Shown here in pieces: positions 45,072-54,687 of a stretch of 64,000 bases of DNA. Within the stretch, counting starts at the first letter, position 1, and every line of letters starts with the position of its first letter. Source of the stretch: Neptuniibacter victor (GTDB taxonomy: Bacteria; Pseudomonadota; Gammaproteobacteria; Pseudomonadales; Balneatricaceae). The stretch lies in contig AP025763.1 in the NCBI GenBank assembly GCA_027943745.1, forward strand, positions 1,364,001 to 1,428,000. Direction: 5' to 3'. Made by a program: the position numbers and the translations under genes. Under the pieces are notes generated by a model, which made no database searches, was not told the DNA's origin, and saw nothing but the letters and a program-made list of their open reading frames with translations.

Positions 45072-45805
45072 TATGACTGGACCTCTCCTGCAAACATATA
45101 ACCGGCACCATGTGCCGTAAGAATGAAGTGAGGGTTTGCCGGATTATCACCTAGTTTTCGCCGCAACCTGCCAACCATTACATCGACGGATCGATCGTTA
45201 GGGGTCCATTCTCTATCGTGAATAGCGTCCATTAACTGATCTCGAGACAAAATGGCCCCAGGTGTATTAACTAAGGACGATAAAAGTTTGAATTCACCTT
45301 CGGGTAAACGCTCGCTTTCCCCTGTAGGTGAAGTGAGAAGACGTTTATTGCTATCAAGTACCCAGCCTTCAAAACACCACTGTAGGTTATTGCTATGTTC
45401 AGAGGTTCTTGCTTGTTGGCTGTCTTTTACTCGCCAGAGAAGGTTTTTGGCTCTTACTAAGAGTTCGCGAGGGTTAAATGGCTTAGTGACATAATCATCT
45501 GCGCCTAGTTCAAGGCCAACAATTCGATCAATTTCATCGCCTTTGCTGGTAACCAGAATTATGCCAACGCTTGAGACCGAGCGTAATTCACGGGTTAATG
45601 TTAAGCCATCCTTACCGGGTAGATTTATATCAAGTAGTACTAAGTCGATCTGCTCTTGTTGAACCCGTAGGCAGAGATCATCTGCTTGTTCTGTCTCGAT
45701 AATTTTATAGCCTTCTTTACTTAGGTAGCTAGAAAGCAAAGATCGAGAAGCGATATCGTCTTCTACAATTAGGATTCTGTATGGATTGCCTGAACTATGA
45801 TTCAT
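45071..45805 (-). CDS. OmpR/TorR-type response regulator
   Basis: A 244-residue two-domain regulator: receiver (1-120) with acidic pocket VEDD at 14-17, phospho-acceptor Asp59 in LVLLDINLPGKDG, and Lys in YVTKPFNPREL near 108, then a winged-helix DNA-binding domain (about 150-240) with RSVDVMVGRLRRKLGD in the recognition helix. All signalling residues are present. Its last bases meet the start of the hybrid kinase, the probable partner. It is divergent from qhpA across a 296-base region with TTGTTAC repeats, so it probably controls the amine dehydrogenase genes (inference). Confidence 0.93.
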   Translation of the reverse strand: MNHSSGNPYRILIVEDDIASRSLLSSYLSKEGYKIIETEQADDLCLRVQQEQIDLVLLDINLPGKDGLTLTRELRSVSSVGIILVTSKGDEIDRIVGLELGADDYVTKPFNPRELLVRAKNLLWRVKDSQQARTSEHSNNLQWCFEGWVLDSNKRLLTSPTGESERLPEGEFKLLSSLVNTPGAILSRDQLMDAIHDREWTPNDRSVDVMVGRLRRKLGDNPANPHFILTAHGAGYMFAGEVQS

Positions 45806-45936
45806 AAATATAACTAATCTCTTGATTTGAACTCAGTCTAGCAATGCGAGGTTGGCTTTGATAGTAGTGAGATGCTTATAAGTGTAGTTGGTTTAATGCT
45901 TTATATATCAGTTGGTTAGGTTTTTTTTGCTTGCTG

Positions 45937-45956
45937 TTGTTACTTATTGTTACATT
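45937..45956 (+). promoter_or_regulatory. Direct-repeat candidate response-regulator site, qhp promoter region
   Basis: Two adjacent 10-base repeats, TTGTTACTTA and TTGTTACATT, have the one-turn spacing typical of OmpR-family sites such as Tor boxes. Related GTAACA and ATAACA half-sites recur near 46052-46070 in the opposite direction. They lie between the divergent regulator and qhpA. Confidence 0.45.
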
Positions 45957-46101
45957 TAAAAACAAAACAGCACATCTGACGGATACTTTGTTTACATGGA
46001 TAGAGTAATTTGAATAAACCCAAATACGTGTGCGGATTGCGCTTTAACGTTCGTAACATGTCATATAACAAAAGGATCACCGAGAGTGGGGAGTGATAGT
46101 C

Positions 46102-47700
46102 TTGAAAAATCATAGCATGAAGCGAGTACTTCGCTTTGGCGGGGCTGTAGCTTTCCTTGGATTTGCGTCAACTGTTTCGGCAATTGAAGGCCCGCAAGTT
46201 ATCAAGGAAAACTGTTTGCTATGTCATAGCGAAACGGGAAAGGCTGAAGCGCCTTTTTCGCGAATCAGTCAGCAGCGTAAAACGCCTGAAGGCTGGCAAA
46301 TGACCATTAACCGTATGAAAAGCCAGCGTGGTTTGAAGTTGAAGCCGGAGGATGAGCGTGTACTGATTAAGTACTTGGCTGATACTCAAGGCCTAGCACC
46401 TTCAGAAACGGCTGATCTACGTTACGTGCTTGAGCGTGAGCCAAATGTGATTGAAGCTGATATTCCTGAGCATGTGGCAGGAACGTGTACCGGTTGTCAC
46501 TCGAGTGCTCGTTCTGGTTTGCAGCGCCGTACTGCTGACGAGTGGGAAAAGTTAGTTCACTTCCATATGGGGCAAGTGCCTTCTATTGAGTATCTCGCAG
46601 GTCATCGTGATCGTCCATGGTTCCAGATTGCGGTCAACGAAACCAGTGTGAAGCTGGGAGAAGGTTATCCGCTTGTTACTAAAGCGTGGGATGACTGGAA
46701 AGCTGCACCGAAAGCGATGCTGAACGGCGATTGGGTGATGAGTGGCTATATGCCTGATAAAGGCGAATTCTCAGCCAGTGTTTCTGTTATGCCAAATAAA
46801 AAGGATGAATACATTCTTTTACTTAACGGTCACTACGCCGACGGTTCTAAATTGAGCGGTAGTGGTAGCGCTAAAGTTTTTGCAGGCTACGAATGGCGTG
46901 GGGCGGTTGTTATTGATGGCCGTAAGATGCGCCAGGTTTTTGCTGCCTCTGAAGATGGCAAGACGATGACAGGACGTATGTTCTTGAAGAATGATGATGT
47001 CATCGGTGGTGCTATCGTCGCTAAGAAAGCGACTAAAGCGCCCGTTGTAGTCGCTGTTTCACCAACTTATATCAAGCAAGGTTCTACTCAGGTACTGAAG
47101 ATTACCGGCGCTAACCTTTCAGAGAAAATCTCTTTAGGTAAAGGTATCAAGGTTGTGGGTGTGGAGAAAAAAACACCTGATTATATGTTAGTAAAAGTAA
47201 CGGCAAGTGCTAAAGCTGCTGTAGGTAATCGTACTTTAACCGTTGGTTCTACTGCTACGGATAGTGCGGTTGTTGTTTATGACAGTGTGGCTCGTGTCGA
47301 TATTACACCAAGTGACTCTATCGCCCGTATCGGTGGAAATGGTGGCCCTGTTGCTAAACAAAAATCTATCTATCGTGCGATCGGTTTTGCTGCGGGTTCA
47401 GATGGTAAGCCGGGTACTGAGGATGATATTAAGTTGGGCTATATGCCAGCAACATGGAGCTTGAAGCCTTTTGATGCGGTAGCAGAAGAAGAGCATGACC
47501 TTAAGTATGCGGGCAAGATCAACAGCCAGGGTATCTTTACACCAGGCGATGCAGGATTGAACCCGGAACGTAAGATGTCTACCAATAACGTAGGTAATCT
47601 TACTGTGGTTGGCACGGTGACTGAAGGTGGTGCGGCTGTAGCCGGCGAAGCTCATCTGTTAGTAACTGTTCAAGACTACGTTAAAGAACTGATTCAGTAA
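46102..47700 (+). CDS. qhpA: Quinohemoprotein amine dehydrogenase alpha subunit (diheme)
   Basis: The large periplasmic subunit of QHNDH, which oxidises primary amines to aldehydes and passes electrons through two c-type hemes. A signal peptide runs to about residue 27 (FASTVSA). Heme motifs are CLLCH (Cys38, Cys41, His42) and CTGCH (Cys129, Cys132, His133), followed by three beta domains to the end. TTG at 46102 with GGGGAG eight bases upstream is the best start; GTG at 46093 overlaps that ribosome site and ATG at 46117 lacks one. First gene of qhpADCB. Length (532) fits the family. Confidence 0.93.
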   Translation: MKNHSMKRVLRFGGAVAFLGFASTVSAIEGPQVIKENCLLCHSETGKAEAPFSRISQQRKTPEGWQMTINRMKSQRGLKLKPEDERVLIKYLADTQGLAPSETADLRYVLEREPNVIEADIPEHVAGTCTGCHSSARSGLQRRTADEWEKLVHFHMGQVPSIEYLAGHRDRPWFQIAVNETSVKLGEGYPLVTKAWDDWKAAPKAMLNGDWVMSGYMPDKGEFSASVSVMPNKKDEYILLLNGHYADGSKLSGSGSAKVFAGYEWRGAVVIDGRKMRQVFAASEDGKTMTGRMFLKNDDVIGGAIVAKKATKAPVVVAVSPTYIKQGSTQVLKITGANLSEKISLGKGIKVVGVEKKTPDYMLVKVTASAKAAVGNRTLTVGSTATDSAVVVYDSVARVDITPSDSIARIGGNGGPVAKQKSIYRAIGFAAGSDGKPGTEDDIKLGYMPATWSLKPFDAVAEEEHDLKYAGKINSQGIFTPGDAGLNPERKMSTNNVGNLTVVGTVTEGGAAVAGEAHLLVTVQDYVKELIQ

Positions 47701-47760
47701 TCTGAATGTGATAGCAACCTCAACCAGCCTTTAAGGCATACAAATATTAACGAGGTGATT

Positions 47761-49194
47761 ATGGGATCTCTTTCCCTGGTAAAACCAAATATGCATCTGG
47801 TCAACTTGAAGCAGCGAACCATGTTGTTTCATGTTCCATCCAGTGGCTTATTTGAGTTGGATGCAATGAGTCAAGATGTCATTGATCTATTCAGTGAGCA
47901 GGAAGAAGTGACTGCTCCAATGATCAAAGATCGTCTAGAAAGTCGCTACGTAGCAAGTGAGGTACTGGAGCTACTTGAAGAGTTTAAGTCGCTTGAAATT
48001 ATCCATGAAACTGGTGGCGTTGCTCGTTATAACCCAACACCTAAAAAGGTCAAAAACTTTCCATTAACTACCGTTGTTTTGAACGTAAATACCGGTTGTA
48101 ATTTAAGCTGCACCTACTGCTATAAAGAGGACCTGACGACGCCGTCTGCAGGTTTGAAAATGTCAGTTGATACCGCGATTAAGTCGGTTGAGATGCTCCT
48201 TAAAGAATCACCCGATCAGCGTCAATACAATGTCGTATTTTTTGGTGGTGAACCACTATCAAATATGCCATTGATTCGTGAAGTTGTTGCGTATTGTGAA
48301 AAGCGATTTGCTGATCTCGAAGCACGCGTTGATTTTACGATGACAACGAATGCTACCTTGCTAAACGAAGAGTTAATCGATTGGTTTAACGAACATCGTT
48401 TTGGTTTAACTATCTCTATGGATGGGCCGAAAGCGATGCACGATAAAAATCGTATTACTGTCGGTGGCCAAGGCACTTACGACGTAGTTAAGAAGAAAGT
48501 CGACATGCTGTTGTCCCGTTACACTGCCCGCCCGGTGGGTTGTCGAGTGACGCTGACGAAAGGCATTACTGATGTCGAAACGATCTTTAATCACCTTTAC
48601 CACGATCTTGGTTTTGCTGAAGTGGGCTTTGGTCCCGTAACGTCGGGTGATATCGCTGAGTTCAATCTCAGCGGTGAGGAGATGATCGCTGTCTTCGAAG
48701 GCCAGAAGAAACTTGGTAAACAGTATTTAGAAGCCGCGTTGAATAATAAGAATTTCGGGTTTGGCAATATGCATCAGTTGATGACTGATCTGCATGAAGG
48801 CCAGAAGAAACAGCTGCCTTGTGGTGCTGGTGTGGGCCTATTAGCGGTTGATAAAGATGGTGGTTTGAATCTTTGTCATCGTTTTACCGGTTCCGATATG
48901 CCGTTGTTCGGTGATGTTGATCAAGGTATCGATAAACCTGCGTTGTCTTCGTTTATTGAAAATCGTTTAGATCGTAGTCAAGAAGGCTGTGAAACCTGTC
49001 GAATTCGTAATATCTGTTCTGGCGGTTGTTATCACGAAAGCTATGCAAAATATGGTGATCCTACGAAACCTTCCTACCACTATTGTGATCTGTTGAGAGA
49101 TTGGATCGATTATGGGGTAGAAATTTATTCGCAGATTATGCTCGAGAACCCAGGGTTCTTTGATGCATATGTATCTCCACGAAGAGGTGCTTAA
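47761..49194 (+). CDS. qhpD: Radical SAM peptide-modifying enzyme QhpD
   Basis: A 477-residue radical SAM enzyme that makes the three thioether crosslinks (Cys to Asp/Glu) in the gamma subunit before export. The SAM cluster motif is CNLSCTYCY (Cys113, Cys117, Cys120). The C-terminal SPASM-like region carries further cysteines for two more Fe-S clusters: [31 protein letters not shown] and the late YCDLL. An N-terminal peptide-recognition domain (about 1-95) is typical. Start at ATG 47761 with CGAGG five bases upstream rather than GTG 47755. It ends 4 bases before qhpC. Confidence 0.95.
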   Translation: MGSLSLVKPNMHLVNLKQRTMLFHVPSSGLFELDAMSQDVIDLFSEQEEVTAPMIKDRLESRYVASEVLELLEEFKSLEIIHETGGVARYNPTPKKVKNFPLTTVVLNVNTGCNLSCTYCYKEDLTTPSAGLKMSVDTAIKSVEMLLKESPDQRQYNVVFFGGEPLSNMPLIREVVAYCEKRFADLEARVDFTMTTNATLLNEELIDWFNEHRFGLTISMDGPKAMHDKNRITVGGQGTYDVVKKKVDMLLSRYTARPVGCRVTLTKGITDVETIFNHLYHDLGFAEVGFGPVTSGDIAEFNLSGEEMIAVFEGQKKLGKQYLEAALNNKNFGFGNMHQLMTDLHEGQKKQLPCGAGVGLLAVDKDGGLNLCHRFTGSDMPLFGDVDQGIDKPALSSFIENRLDRSQEGCETCRIRNICSGGCYHESYAKYGDPTKPSYHYCDLLRDWIDYGVEIYSQIMLENPGFFDAYVSPRRGA

Positions 49195-49198
49195 GAAA

Positions 49199-49522
49199 AT
49201 GAAACATTTAAAGTCTTTTAATAAAAAAGCAAAAATGCTGGATGCCGCTGTTTCCCAAGGTGAAGTGGAAGAAGTCGTAGCGATGCAGTCAGTTGTTGGT
49301 TGTACTTCTGTAAACGATCCAGGTTGGGAAGTTGATCCCTTTGGTGGTTTGGGTTCTCTGTGTCAGCCGATGGAGTCTGATCTATATGGCTGTGCTGATG
49401 CTTGTTGGTGGCCTGCCCAGGTTCCAGACACTATGTCTACGCATCCAAACTGGTCACAAGATGTTGCCAAAGCAGATGAAGATTGGCGTAAGATCGATGC
49501 CATCTTCCCGGAATCTGAGTAA
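49199..49522 (+). CDS. qhpC: QHNDH gamma subunit precursor (CTQ-bearing)
   Basis: A 107-residue precursor of the catalytic gamma subunit that carries cysteine tryptophylquinone. ATG at 49199 has GAGG upstream; the extended frame from 49160 overlaps qhpD and is rejected. If the leader is 28 residues, every crosslinking residue falls on the Paracoccus mature numbering: Cys35-Glu44 (7-16), Cys55-Asp61 (27-33), Cys69-Asp77 (41-49), and the quinone pair Cys65-Trp71 (37-43). All residues are present. The leader ([14 protein letters not shown]...) is not a Sec signal, as expected for a peptide processed by the protease and exporter encoded downstream. Confidence 0.95.
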   Translation: MKHLKSFNKKAKMLDAAVSQGEVEEVVAMQSVVGCTSVNDPGWEVDPFGGLGSLCQPMESDLYGCADACWWPAQVPDTMSTHPNWSQDVAKADEDWRKIDAIFPESE

Positions 49523-49535
49523 GGGGAAATCAGAG

Positions 49536-50663
49536 ATGAATTTTAAACAGATGATAAGCCCAGCTAAACGCTTGGGTGCCGTGATGACTGGCCTAGTCTT
49601 ATTGGGTACAGGGTTATCTGCACAAGCCGCAACCGATGAGTATCTACTAACGGTTACTCGTCCAAACCAATTACATGTGATTGATACGAAAACCGATAAA
49701 CTTCTGCGTAGCTGCGATGTGCCGGGGATTTTTGGTAACGGCGGTATTGCTGCTTCTCCTGACGGTAAAATTGCATATGTAATGACCAATAAATGGGAAG
49801 ATGTTTACGGTTTTAATATCAATGACTGTAAAATTGTTTTCTCAATGAAGCAGTCGTCAAAGGGTGTGCAAGTTAAAAGCATGATCTCAATGACGGTAAG
49901 CGCGGACGGAAAAGAGCTATACACGGTTCAAAACCCCGTTAAGCTGCATAAAGATCACTTTGAAACCCTACAGCCCCGTTTAGCTGTTTATAAAACAGCA
50001 GATGGTATGAATGCTAAGCCGGTTCGTACTTATCCTGTAGATCGCCGAATTACTAAGCTTGGATTTATTGAGAAGACAGGCGAGGTTATTTTGGGTGGTG
50101 CGGATGTGAAAGCGATTGACCCAACTAATGGTAAAATTCGCACGCTTGCTAAGCTCCAAAATTGGGATCGTAGCCCGGAAGGTTGGGTTCCACCTGATGC
50201 GTTTGCTATGCACACATTGGGTGAGCATATTGGCGAATACATCATGCCGTACTTCACTATTAAGTGGAATGGCGCGCCAGGCGATATGGAAAAAGCTGAA
50301 TTCTTGTGGGGTATGACTAAGGTTGATACTAAAACAGGTGAAGTGACGAGTGGCGAAGTGTTGCCTTTTGAGTTTATCGTATTTAATTGGTTAACTGATC
50401 CTAATGATGAAGATATTGTTTACGGCTCGTTTAATCAGCTGTCTAAACATAACATCAAAGAGGGTAAAACTTTAGCTGTGCAGCCTATGCCGCATACTTA
50501 CTACAACATCAACATGTTACAGGATGGTAGTAAGATTTATGTTGGTGGTACATCCAGTGATATCTCGGTGCATGATCCTAAAACACTGAAGAAAATTGGT
50601 TCTATCCAGTTATCGGGTGATATGTCTACTTCCGATCTACGCATTGCAAAAGTACAGCGCTAA
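49536..50663 (+). CDS. qhpB: QHNDH beta subunit (beta-propeller)
   Basis: A 375-residue periplasmic beta-propeller subunit that packs against the alpha and gamma subunits. ATG at 49536 after AGGGGAAATCAGAG; the much longer ORF from 49332 is an out-of-place extension over qhpC. Signal peptide: about 1-31, ending LSAQA. Repeated blade patterns are visible (IAASPDGKIAYVMTN near residue 70, MTVSADGKELYTV near 120, MLQDGSKIYVGGTSSDISV near 330). It completes qhpADCB and is followed by a strong terminator 38 bases later. Confidence 0.93.
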   Translation: MNFKQMISPAKRLGAVMTGLVLLGTGLSAQAATDEYLLTVTRPNQLHVIDTKTDKLLRSCDVPGIFGNGGIAASPDGKIAYVMTNKWEDVYGFNINDCKIVFSMKQSSKGVQVKSMISMTVSADGKELYTVQNPVKLHKDHFETLQPRLAVYKTADGMNAKPVRTYPVDRRITKLGFIEKTGEVILGGADVKAIDPTNGKIRTLAKLQNWDRSPEGWVPPDAFAMHTLGEHIGEYIMPYFTIKWNGAPGDMEKAEFLWGMTKVDTKTGEVTSGEVLPFEFIVFNWLTDPNDEDIVYGSFNQLSKHNIKEGKTLAVQPMPHTYYNINMLQDGSKIYVGGTSSDISVHDPKTLKKIGSIQLSGDMSTSDLRIAKVQR

Positions 50664-50700
50664 GATTAGGGTAAACACTTAGTTGCTAATGATAGATACG

Positions 50701-50730
50701 AAAGGGGCGATGATTATCGCCCCTTTTTTT
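50701..50730 (+). terminator. Rho-independent terminator after qhpB
   Basis: An 11-bp perfect stem (AAAGGGGCGAT with ATCGCCCCTTT), GATT loop and a T tract. It separates the structural genes from the maturation genes. Confidence 0.92.
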
Positions 50731-50819
50731 GCTATCAGCTCAAAAATACTTATATCGCTAATCGATGGTCCTGTCCGGTATTGGTCAGTGATCTAGCCTG
50801 ACAAGAGCATTCTGTCTTT

Positions 50820-52538
50820 ATGTTGAAGTGGCTTTCCCGCACAGTTACACATGATAATCCTGAACAGCTAGAGCAAGCGTTTCGGTGGCTTTATAGTTTT
50901 GTGCGGCCGCAGCGCCGGGCCATTTTAGGGCTGTTGCTACTGTCTGTATGCGCGACCTTTCTTGTGTTATTACAGCCTTGGCTAACCAAAACATTGATCG
51001 ATGGTGGACTGATCGCAAAAGACTATAGCGTCTTAGTGAGTGTTGCTTTAGGTATGATCTTTGTTGGCATCATTAGTACCGCATTGTCAGGTGTGAACCG
51101 ATACTTGCATACCCAGCTTTCGGGCAAAATTCTGTTCGCGCTTAGAAATGATCTTTATCAGCATTTGCAGACCTTGTCGCCACTTTTCTATGGTCGTCAT
51201 CGTATAGGAGACATCATGTCTCGCATTGATGGTGATGTGGCGCAGATTCAGCGTTTTGCAGTGGATAGCCTGTTTTCTGCTGTTAGTAGTGTTTTGGGTT
51301 TAATCGGTGCGGCAGTGATGATGTTGCTGCTGTCTTGGAAGTTATCTTTACTGGTTTTGATTTTAATACCCCTCGAGGTGCTATGGCTTCGTTGGATGCG
51401 GCAAAAGGTCGAAGTGCAGACGCGACAGTTACGAGAACGCTCTGCTGATATCTCAAGCTTTTTGGTTGAAACCTTACCTGCAATGAAGTTTATCCAGTCA
51501 GTAGGACAAGAACCGAAAGAGAGAAAGCGTTTAGAAGGGTTGAATCATAACTATCTAGGTGATCTGTTGAAGTTACAGGTCACTGAATTTTTTACTCAAG
51601 CTATTCCGAGTACGCTGACATCTTTAACGCGAGCATCCGCTTTTCTTATTGGGGGCTATTGGGTGATAGAAGGAACTTGGCAGTTGGGTGCGCTGATCGC
51701 GTTTTCAACGTATTTAGGGATGGCCGTTGGACCTGTTAATAGTTTGCTCGGATTGTATGTTGCTATTCAGCGAATGAGCGTGAGCCTTGGCCGTGTCAAT
51801 GAGCTTAGGTTGCAGCAGCCCGAGGTTGCACGTAATCATGTTTATACAGAGCTTCCTAATGGCAACGGAGGTATCAGTATCCGCGATTTGTGTTTTGCTT
51901 ATCCGGGGCGTGTGGAAAATGTGTTTGATCAGGCGGAACTAGATATTAGAGGAGGCAGTAAAGTGGCGTTGACTGGCTCTTCGGGTGTTGGAAAATCAAC
52001 CCTTGTCGATCTTTTGCATAGGCACTTTGAACCTAATAGCGGGTCTATAATGATTGACGGTGTTGCTGTGGCAGATATAGATCCTAGTTCTCTGCGTCAA
52101 CAGGTGGCGGTTGTTAGCCAAGACATTGTTTTGTTTCGCGCAACGCTTAGAGAAAATATTCGTTATGCCAACCCAGCGGCTTCAGATGAAGCTGTTTTAC
52201 TAGCCGCAAAGCAATCCAAGTTGGAAGCGTTGATCGAGCACTTACCAGAGGGAATTGATACGGAGTTTGGTGAGCGTGGTCAGCAGCTTTCAGGCGGTCA
52301 GCGTCAGCGTATTGCTATTGCTCGGGCGCTGTTACAAAACCCGAGAGTTTTGGTGTTAGATGAGGCGACCGCAGCGGTTGATGAAAAAACAGAGGAAGAG
52401 GTTATTGCTGCGGTGGATCAGCTGTTTTCCGATCGTACACGTATTTTGATCAGTCATCGTGCCTCAACGCTGGTAGGCGTTGATCAGCGGATTCTTTTAC
52501 AAGATGGAAAGCTTAATGTCGTGGAGGCAACGGGTTAA
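50820..52538 (+). CDS. qhpF: ABC exporter of the QHNDH maturation pathway
   Basis: A 572-residue half-transporter with six N-terminal membrane helices (about 30-300) and a C-terminal ATPase. Motifs: Walker A GSSGVGKST near residue 388, signature LSGGQRQRIAIARALL near 490, Walker B VLVLDEATAAVD near 512 and the switch His in ILISHRAS. QhpF in Paracoccus takes part in bringing the modified gamma subunit to the periplasm; the neighbours here make the same role very likely. Its stop overlaps the start of the protease gene by one base (TAATG), so the two are translationally coupled. Confidence 0.88.
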   Translation: MLKWLSRTVTHDNPEQLEQAFRWLYSFVRPQRRAILGLLLLSVCATFLVLLQPWLTKTLIDGGLIAKDYSVLVSVALGMIFVGIISTALSGVNRYLHTQLSGKILFALRNDLYQHLQTLSPLFYGRHRIGDIMSRIDGDVAQIQRFAVDSLFSAVSSVLGLIGAAVMMLLLSWKLSLLVLILIPLEVLWLRWMRQKVEVQTRQLRERSADISSFLVETLPAMKFIQSVGQEPKERKRLEGLNHNYLGDLLKLQVTEFFTQAIPSTLTSLTRASAFLIGGYWVIEGTWQLGALIAFSTYLGMAVGPVNSLLGLYVAIQRMSVSLGRVNELRLQQPEVARNHVYTELPNGNGGISIRDLCFAYPGRVENVFDQAELDIRGGSKVALTGSSGVGKSTLVDLLHRHFEPNSGSIMIDGVAVADIDPSSLRQQVAVVSQDIVLFRATLRENIRYANPAASDEAVLLAAKQSKLEALIEHLPEGIDTEFGERGQQLSGGQRQRIAIARALLQNPRVLVLDEATAAVDEKTEEEVIAAVDQLFSDRTRILISHRASTLVGVDQRILLQDGKLNVVEATG

Positions 52539-53224
52539 TGTCGTTAAGGATCGGCGTAATAGATAGCGGTTTTCGTGAAAGCCAGCTTGATTGGATTGCG
52601 GATAGCGCTGCCTTTTATCTCGAAGATAGTGCGCTCTGGATGGGGGAGTCTAGTTTTGATGCGATGGAACATGGCGCTAGAGTTATTGATATTATTCATC
52701 ACCATTATCCGGAAGGTGTTTTCTATTCTGCTCAAGTGTTCAATACGCGAGGGGTGACAACACCTGCCCAAGTGGCGGCTGCGGTTGATTGGATGTGTGA
52801 GCAAAATATTCAGTTGATTAATATGAGCTTGGGTTTGCGTCAGGATCGGGAAGTACTTGCGAAGGCTATTGAGCGGGCAGTATCTAAAGGTGTGATTATC
52901 GCTGCGTCCTCGCCCGCTCGAGGTGATCCCGTTTTTCCTTCAGCCTATGAAGGTGTATTACGTATGACCGGTGATGCGCGTTGTCGTATTAATGAGATTA
53001 CCTGCCTTGAAACTGAATTTGCTGATTTTGGTGGGCATGTGCTTGGGCTCGATCAGGAGCAGGCGAAAGCGGGTGCTAGTTTGGGTTGTGCGCATATGTC
53101 AGGTCATTTGGCGAAACTGATCGCACAGAATAGTTCTGATAATGTTGCGTTAACGCCCACTGTATTGGCTAATCTGTTAAAGAAGCAATCGAGCTATTTT
53201 GGTCCTGAGCGTCGTTTCAAGTGA
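52538..53224 (+). CDS. qhpE: Subtilisin-like protease of QHNDH maturation
   Basis: A 228-residue S8-type serine protease, without a signal peptide, that should remove the 28-residue leader of the crosslinked gamma subunit in the cytosol. The triad is recognisable: Asp9 in GVIDSGF, His45 in MEHGARVID and Ser181 in GASLGCAH. The region that normally supplies the oxyanion-hole Asn reads AASSPARGD, so that Asn appears to be missing. It is also shorter than most subtilases. Encoded between the exporter and the flavin monooxygenase. The role is known for Paracoccus QhpE and inferred here. Confidence 0.87.
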   Translation: MSLRIGVIDSGFRESQLDWIADSAAFYLEDSALWMGESSFDAMEHGARVIDIIHHHYPEGVFYSAQVFNTRGVTTPAQVAAAVDWMCEQNIQLINMSLGLRQDREVLAKAIERAVSKGVIIAASSPARGDPVFPSAYEGVLRMTGDARCRINEITCLETEFADFGGHVLGLDQEQAKAGASLGCAHMSGHLAKLIAQNSSDNVALTPTVLANLLKKQSSYFGPERRFK

Positions 53225-53269
53225 TGTTTGTCTCAATATAATTAAGATCTAATGGATAAAGGAAACACA

Positions 53270-54628
53270 ATGCTTAGTCATCAGCGTGAAATTCTAATAT
53301 TAGGTGGAGGGCCGTCCGGTGCCGCTGTTGCGCTGGGGCTCAAAAAATTAGGTTACCAGCAGATTACGGTGGTGACTGAAGCTCGTCCGTTTAAGGCAAT
53401 GGAAGGAATTTCAGAACGCGTTGTTGATGGATTAAAAGGCGCTGGTTTTAAGCATGCATTGGAAAACTTGCCTGCGCCGAGTGCGCGTTTTGTTACGTGG
53501 AGTGGTGAGAGTAATCAGGCGAACACTGAGCGGTTGATTGACCGTGTTGCTTTTGATAATGCGTTAATGGTCGATCTTGCTATGCAGGGTATCCATGTTA
53601 TTCAGGGGCGTGTTGAGTCGGTGCACAGTGCCGACTTTGGGCATGAGGTTAGTGTTGATTCATGTGGACAATCGTTACTGCTTAATGCTGAATTTTTAGT
53701 TGAGGCAAGAGGGCGTGCGGCACCCTCTGCTAAGTTAAAACGTCTGCGAGGCGCTGAAACGATTTCACTGTTACAGTATTGGCAAGGTGCTGAACAAGAA
53801 CGTTGTTCTGCTGTGCAAAGTTTTGAAAATGGCTGGGCGTGGCTGGCAGCAGATGAAAAGGGGCGTCGATACTTACAATTGACGTTCGATGTGGGCAGCA
53901 CTAATCTGCCTGAAAAGTCGAAGCTTGTTGAGTTCTGTAACGAGAAATTGAAATCTCTCTCTCAGGCGCAGCCATTTTTAGACAATGCCGAACCGACTGG
54001 TGAGTTACATGCAAGGACAAGTACACCTATTTTGTGCGAAGAAGCCGTCGGGGATAACTGGATTCGAGTAGGAGATGCTGCCATGTCGGTTGATCCTCTA
54101 TCAGGGAATGGAATTTTTCAAACCTTATCTTCTTCTCTGCAAGCGCCTGCCGTTATCAATACGTTGTTAGCAAAACCTGAGCGAAGTCGTTTGGCCCAAC
54201 AGTTTCATCAATTAAGAATTACTGAATTGTTTTATCGCTTTGCGAGGATAGGACGTGATTTTTATAAGATGGAGCAGCAATGGCCTGAACAACCATTTTG
54301 GAAGCAGCGATCGGATTGGCCAGACAATAAGCCTATCCATCAACAGGTGGACTTAGCATCTATGGAGGTTTGCCAGCGTCCGGTAGTCAATGCGGGCTTT
54401 ATTGAGCTAGTCGAAGTGGTCACAACGTCCGATCAGCCATTGGGCATTTGGCATCTATCGGGTATCGCACTTGCTCCCGTTGTTAAAGCTTATCGGGCTA
54501 GTAGTGGTTTAAATGATCTTAAACTTAGGCTTGACGGGCTGGGTATGTCATCTGAACAGCAGCAGTTTGTTCTGGGTTGGCTGCGGCAGCAAGGTGCATC
54601 GTTTGATAGCTCCGCTGATCATCATTAA
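53270..54628 (+). CDS. qhpG: FAD-dependent monooxygenase of CTQ formation
   Basis: A 452-residue flavoprotein of the tryptophan-halogenase/p-hydroxybenzoate-hydroxylase type. In Paracoccus QhpG hydroxylates the gamma-subunit Trp during quinone formation. FAD motifs: GGGPSGAAVALGLKKLG near residues 13-29, and VGDAAMSVDPLSGNGIFQ near 268. The start at 53270 has AAAGGA six bases upstream and is preferred over ATG 53252. It follows qhpE by 45 bases. The C-terminal 100 residues form a separate helical region seen in this family. The target Trp is Trp71 of QhpC (inference by homology). Confidence 0.88.
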   Translation: MLSHQREILILGGGPSGAAVALGLKKLGYQQITVVTEARPFKAMEGISERVVDGLKGAGFKHALENLPAPSARFVTWSGESNQANTERLIDRVAFDNALMVDLAMQGIHVIQGRVESVHSADFGHEVSVDSCGQSLLLNAEFLVEARGRAAPSAKLKRLRGAETISLLQYWQGAEQERCSAVQSFENGWAWLAADEKGRRYLQLTFDVGSTNLPEKSKLVEFCNEKLKSLSQAQPFLDNAEPTGELHARTSTPILCEEAVGDNWIRVGDAAMSVDPLSGNGIFQTLSSSLQAPAVINTLLAKPERSRLAQQFHQLRITELFYRFARIGRDFYKMEQQWPEQPFWKQRSDWPDNKPIHQQVDLASMEVCQRPVVNAGFIELVEVVTTSDQPLGIWHLSGIALAPVVKAYRASSGLNDLKLRLDGLGMSSEQQQFVLGWLRQQGASFDSSADHH

Positions 54629-54687
54629 GAAGGCTGAATTACAAGCTGTTACATCTAAGAACAAATAAAGACATAATCCGCAAATCT

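Noticed and set aside
46093-46104. GTG at 46093 as the qhpA start
   Set aside because: It overlaps the best ribosome site (GGGGAG); TTG at 46102 is correctly spaced from that site.
47243-47464. 73-residue frame inside qhpA
   Set aside because: Out-of-frame shadow of the alpha subunit, hydrophobic by chance.
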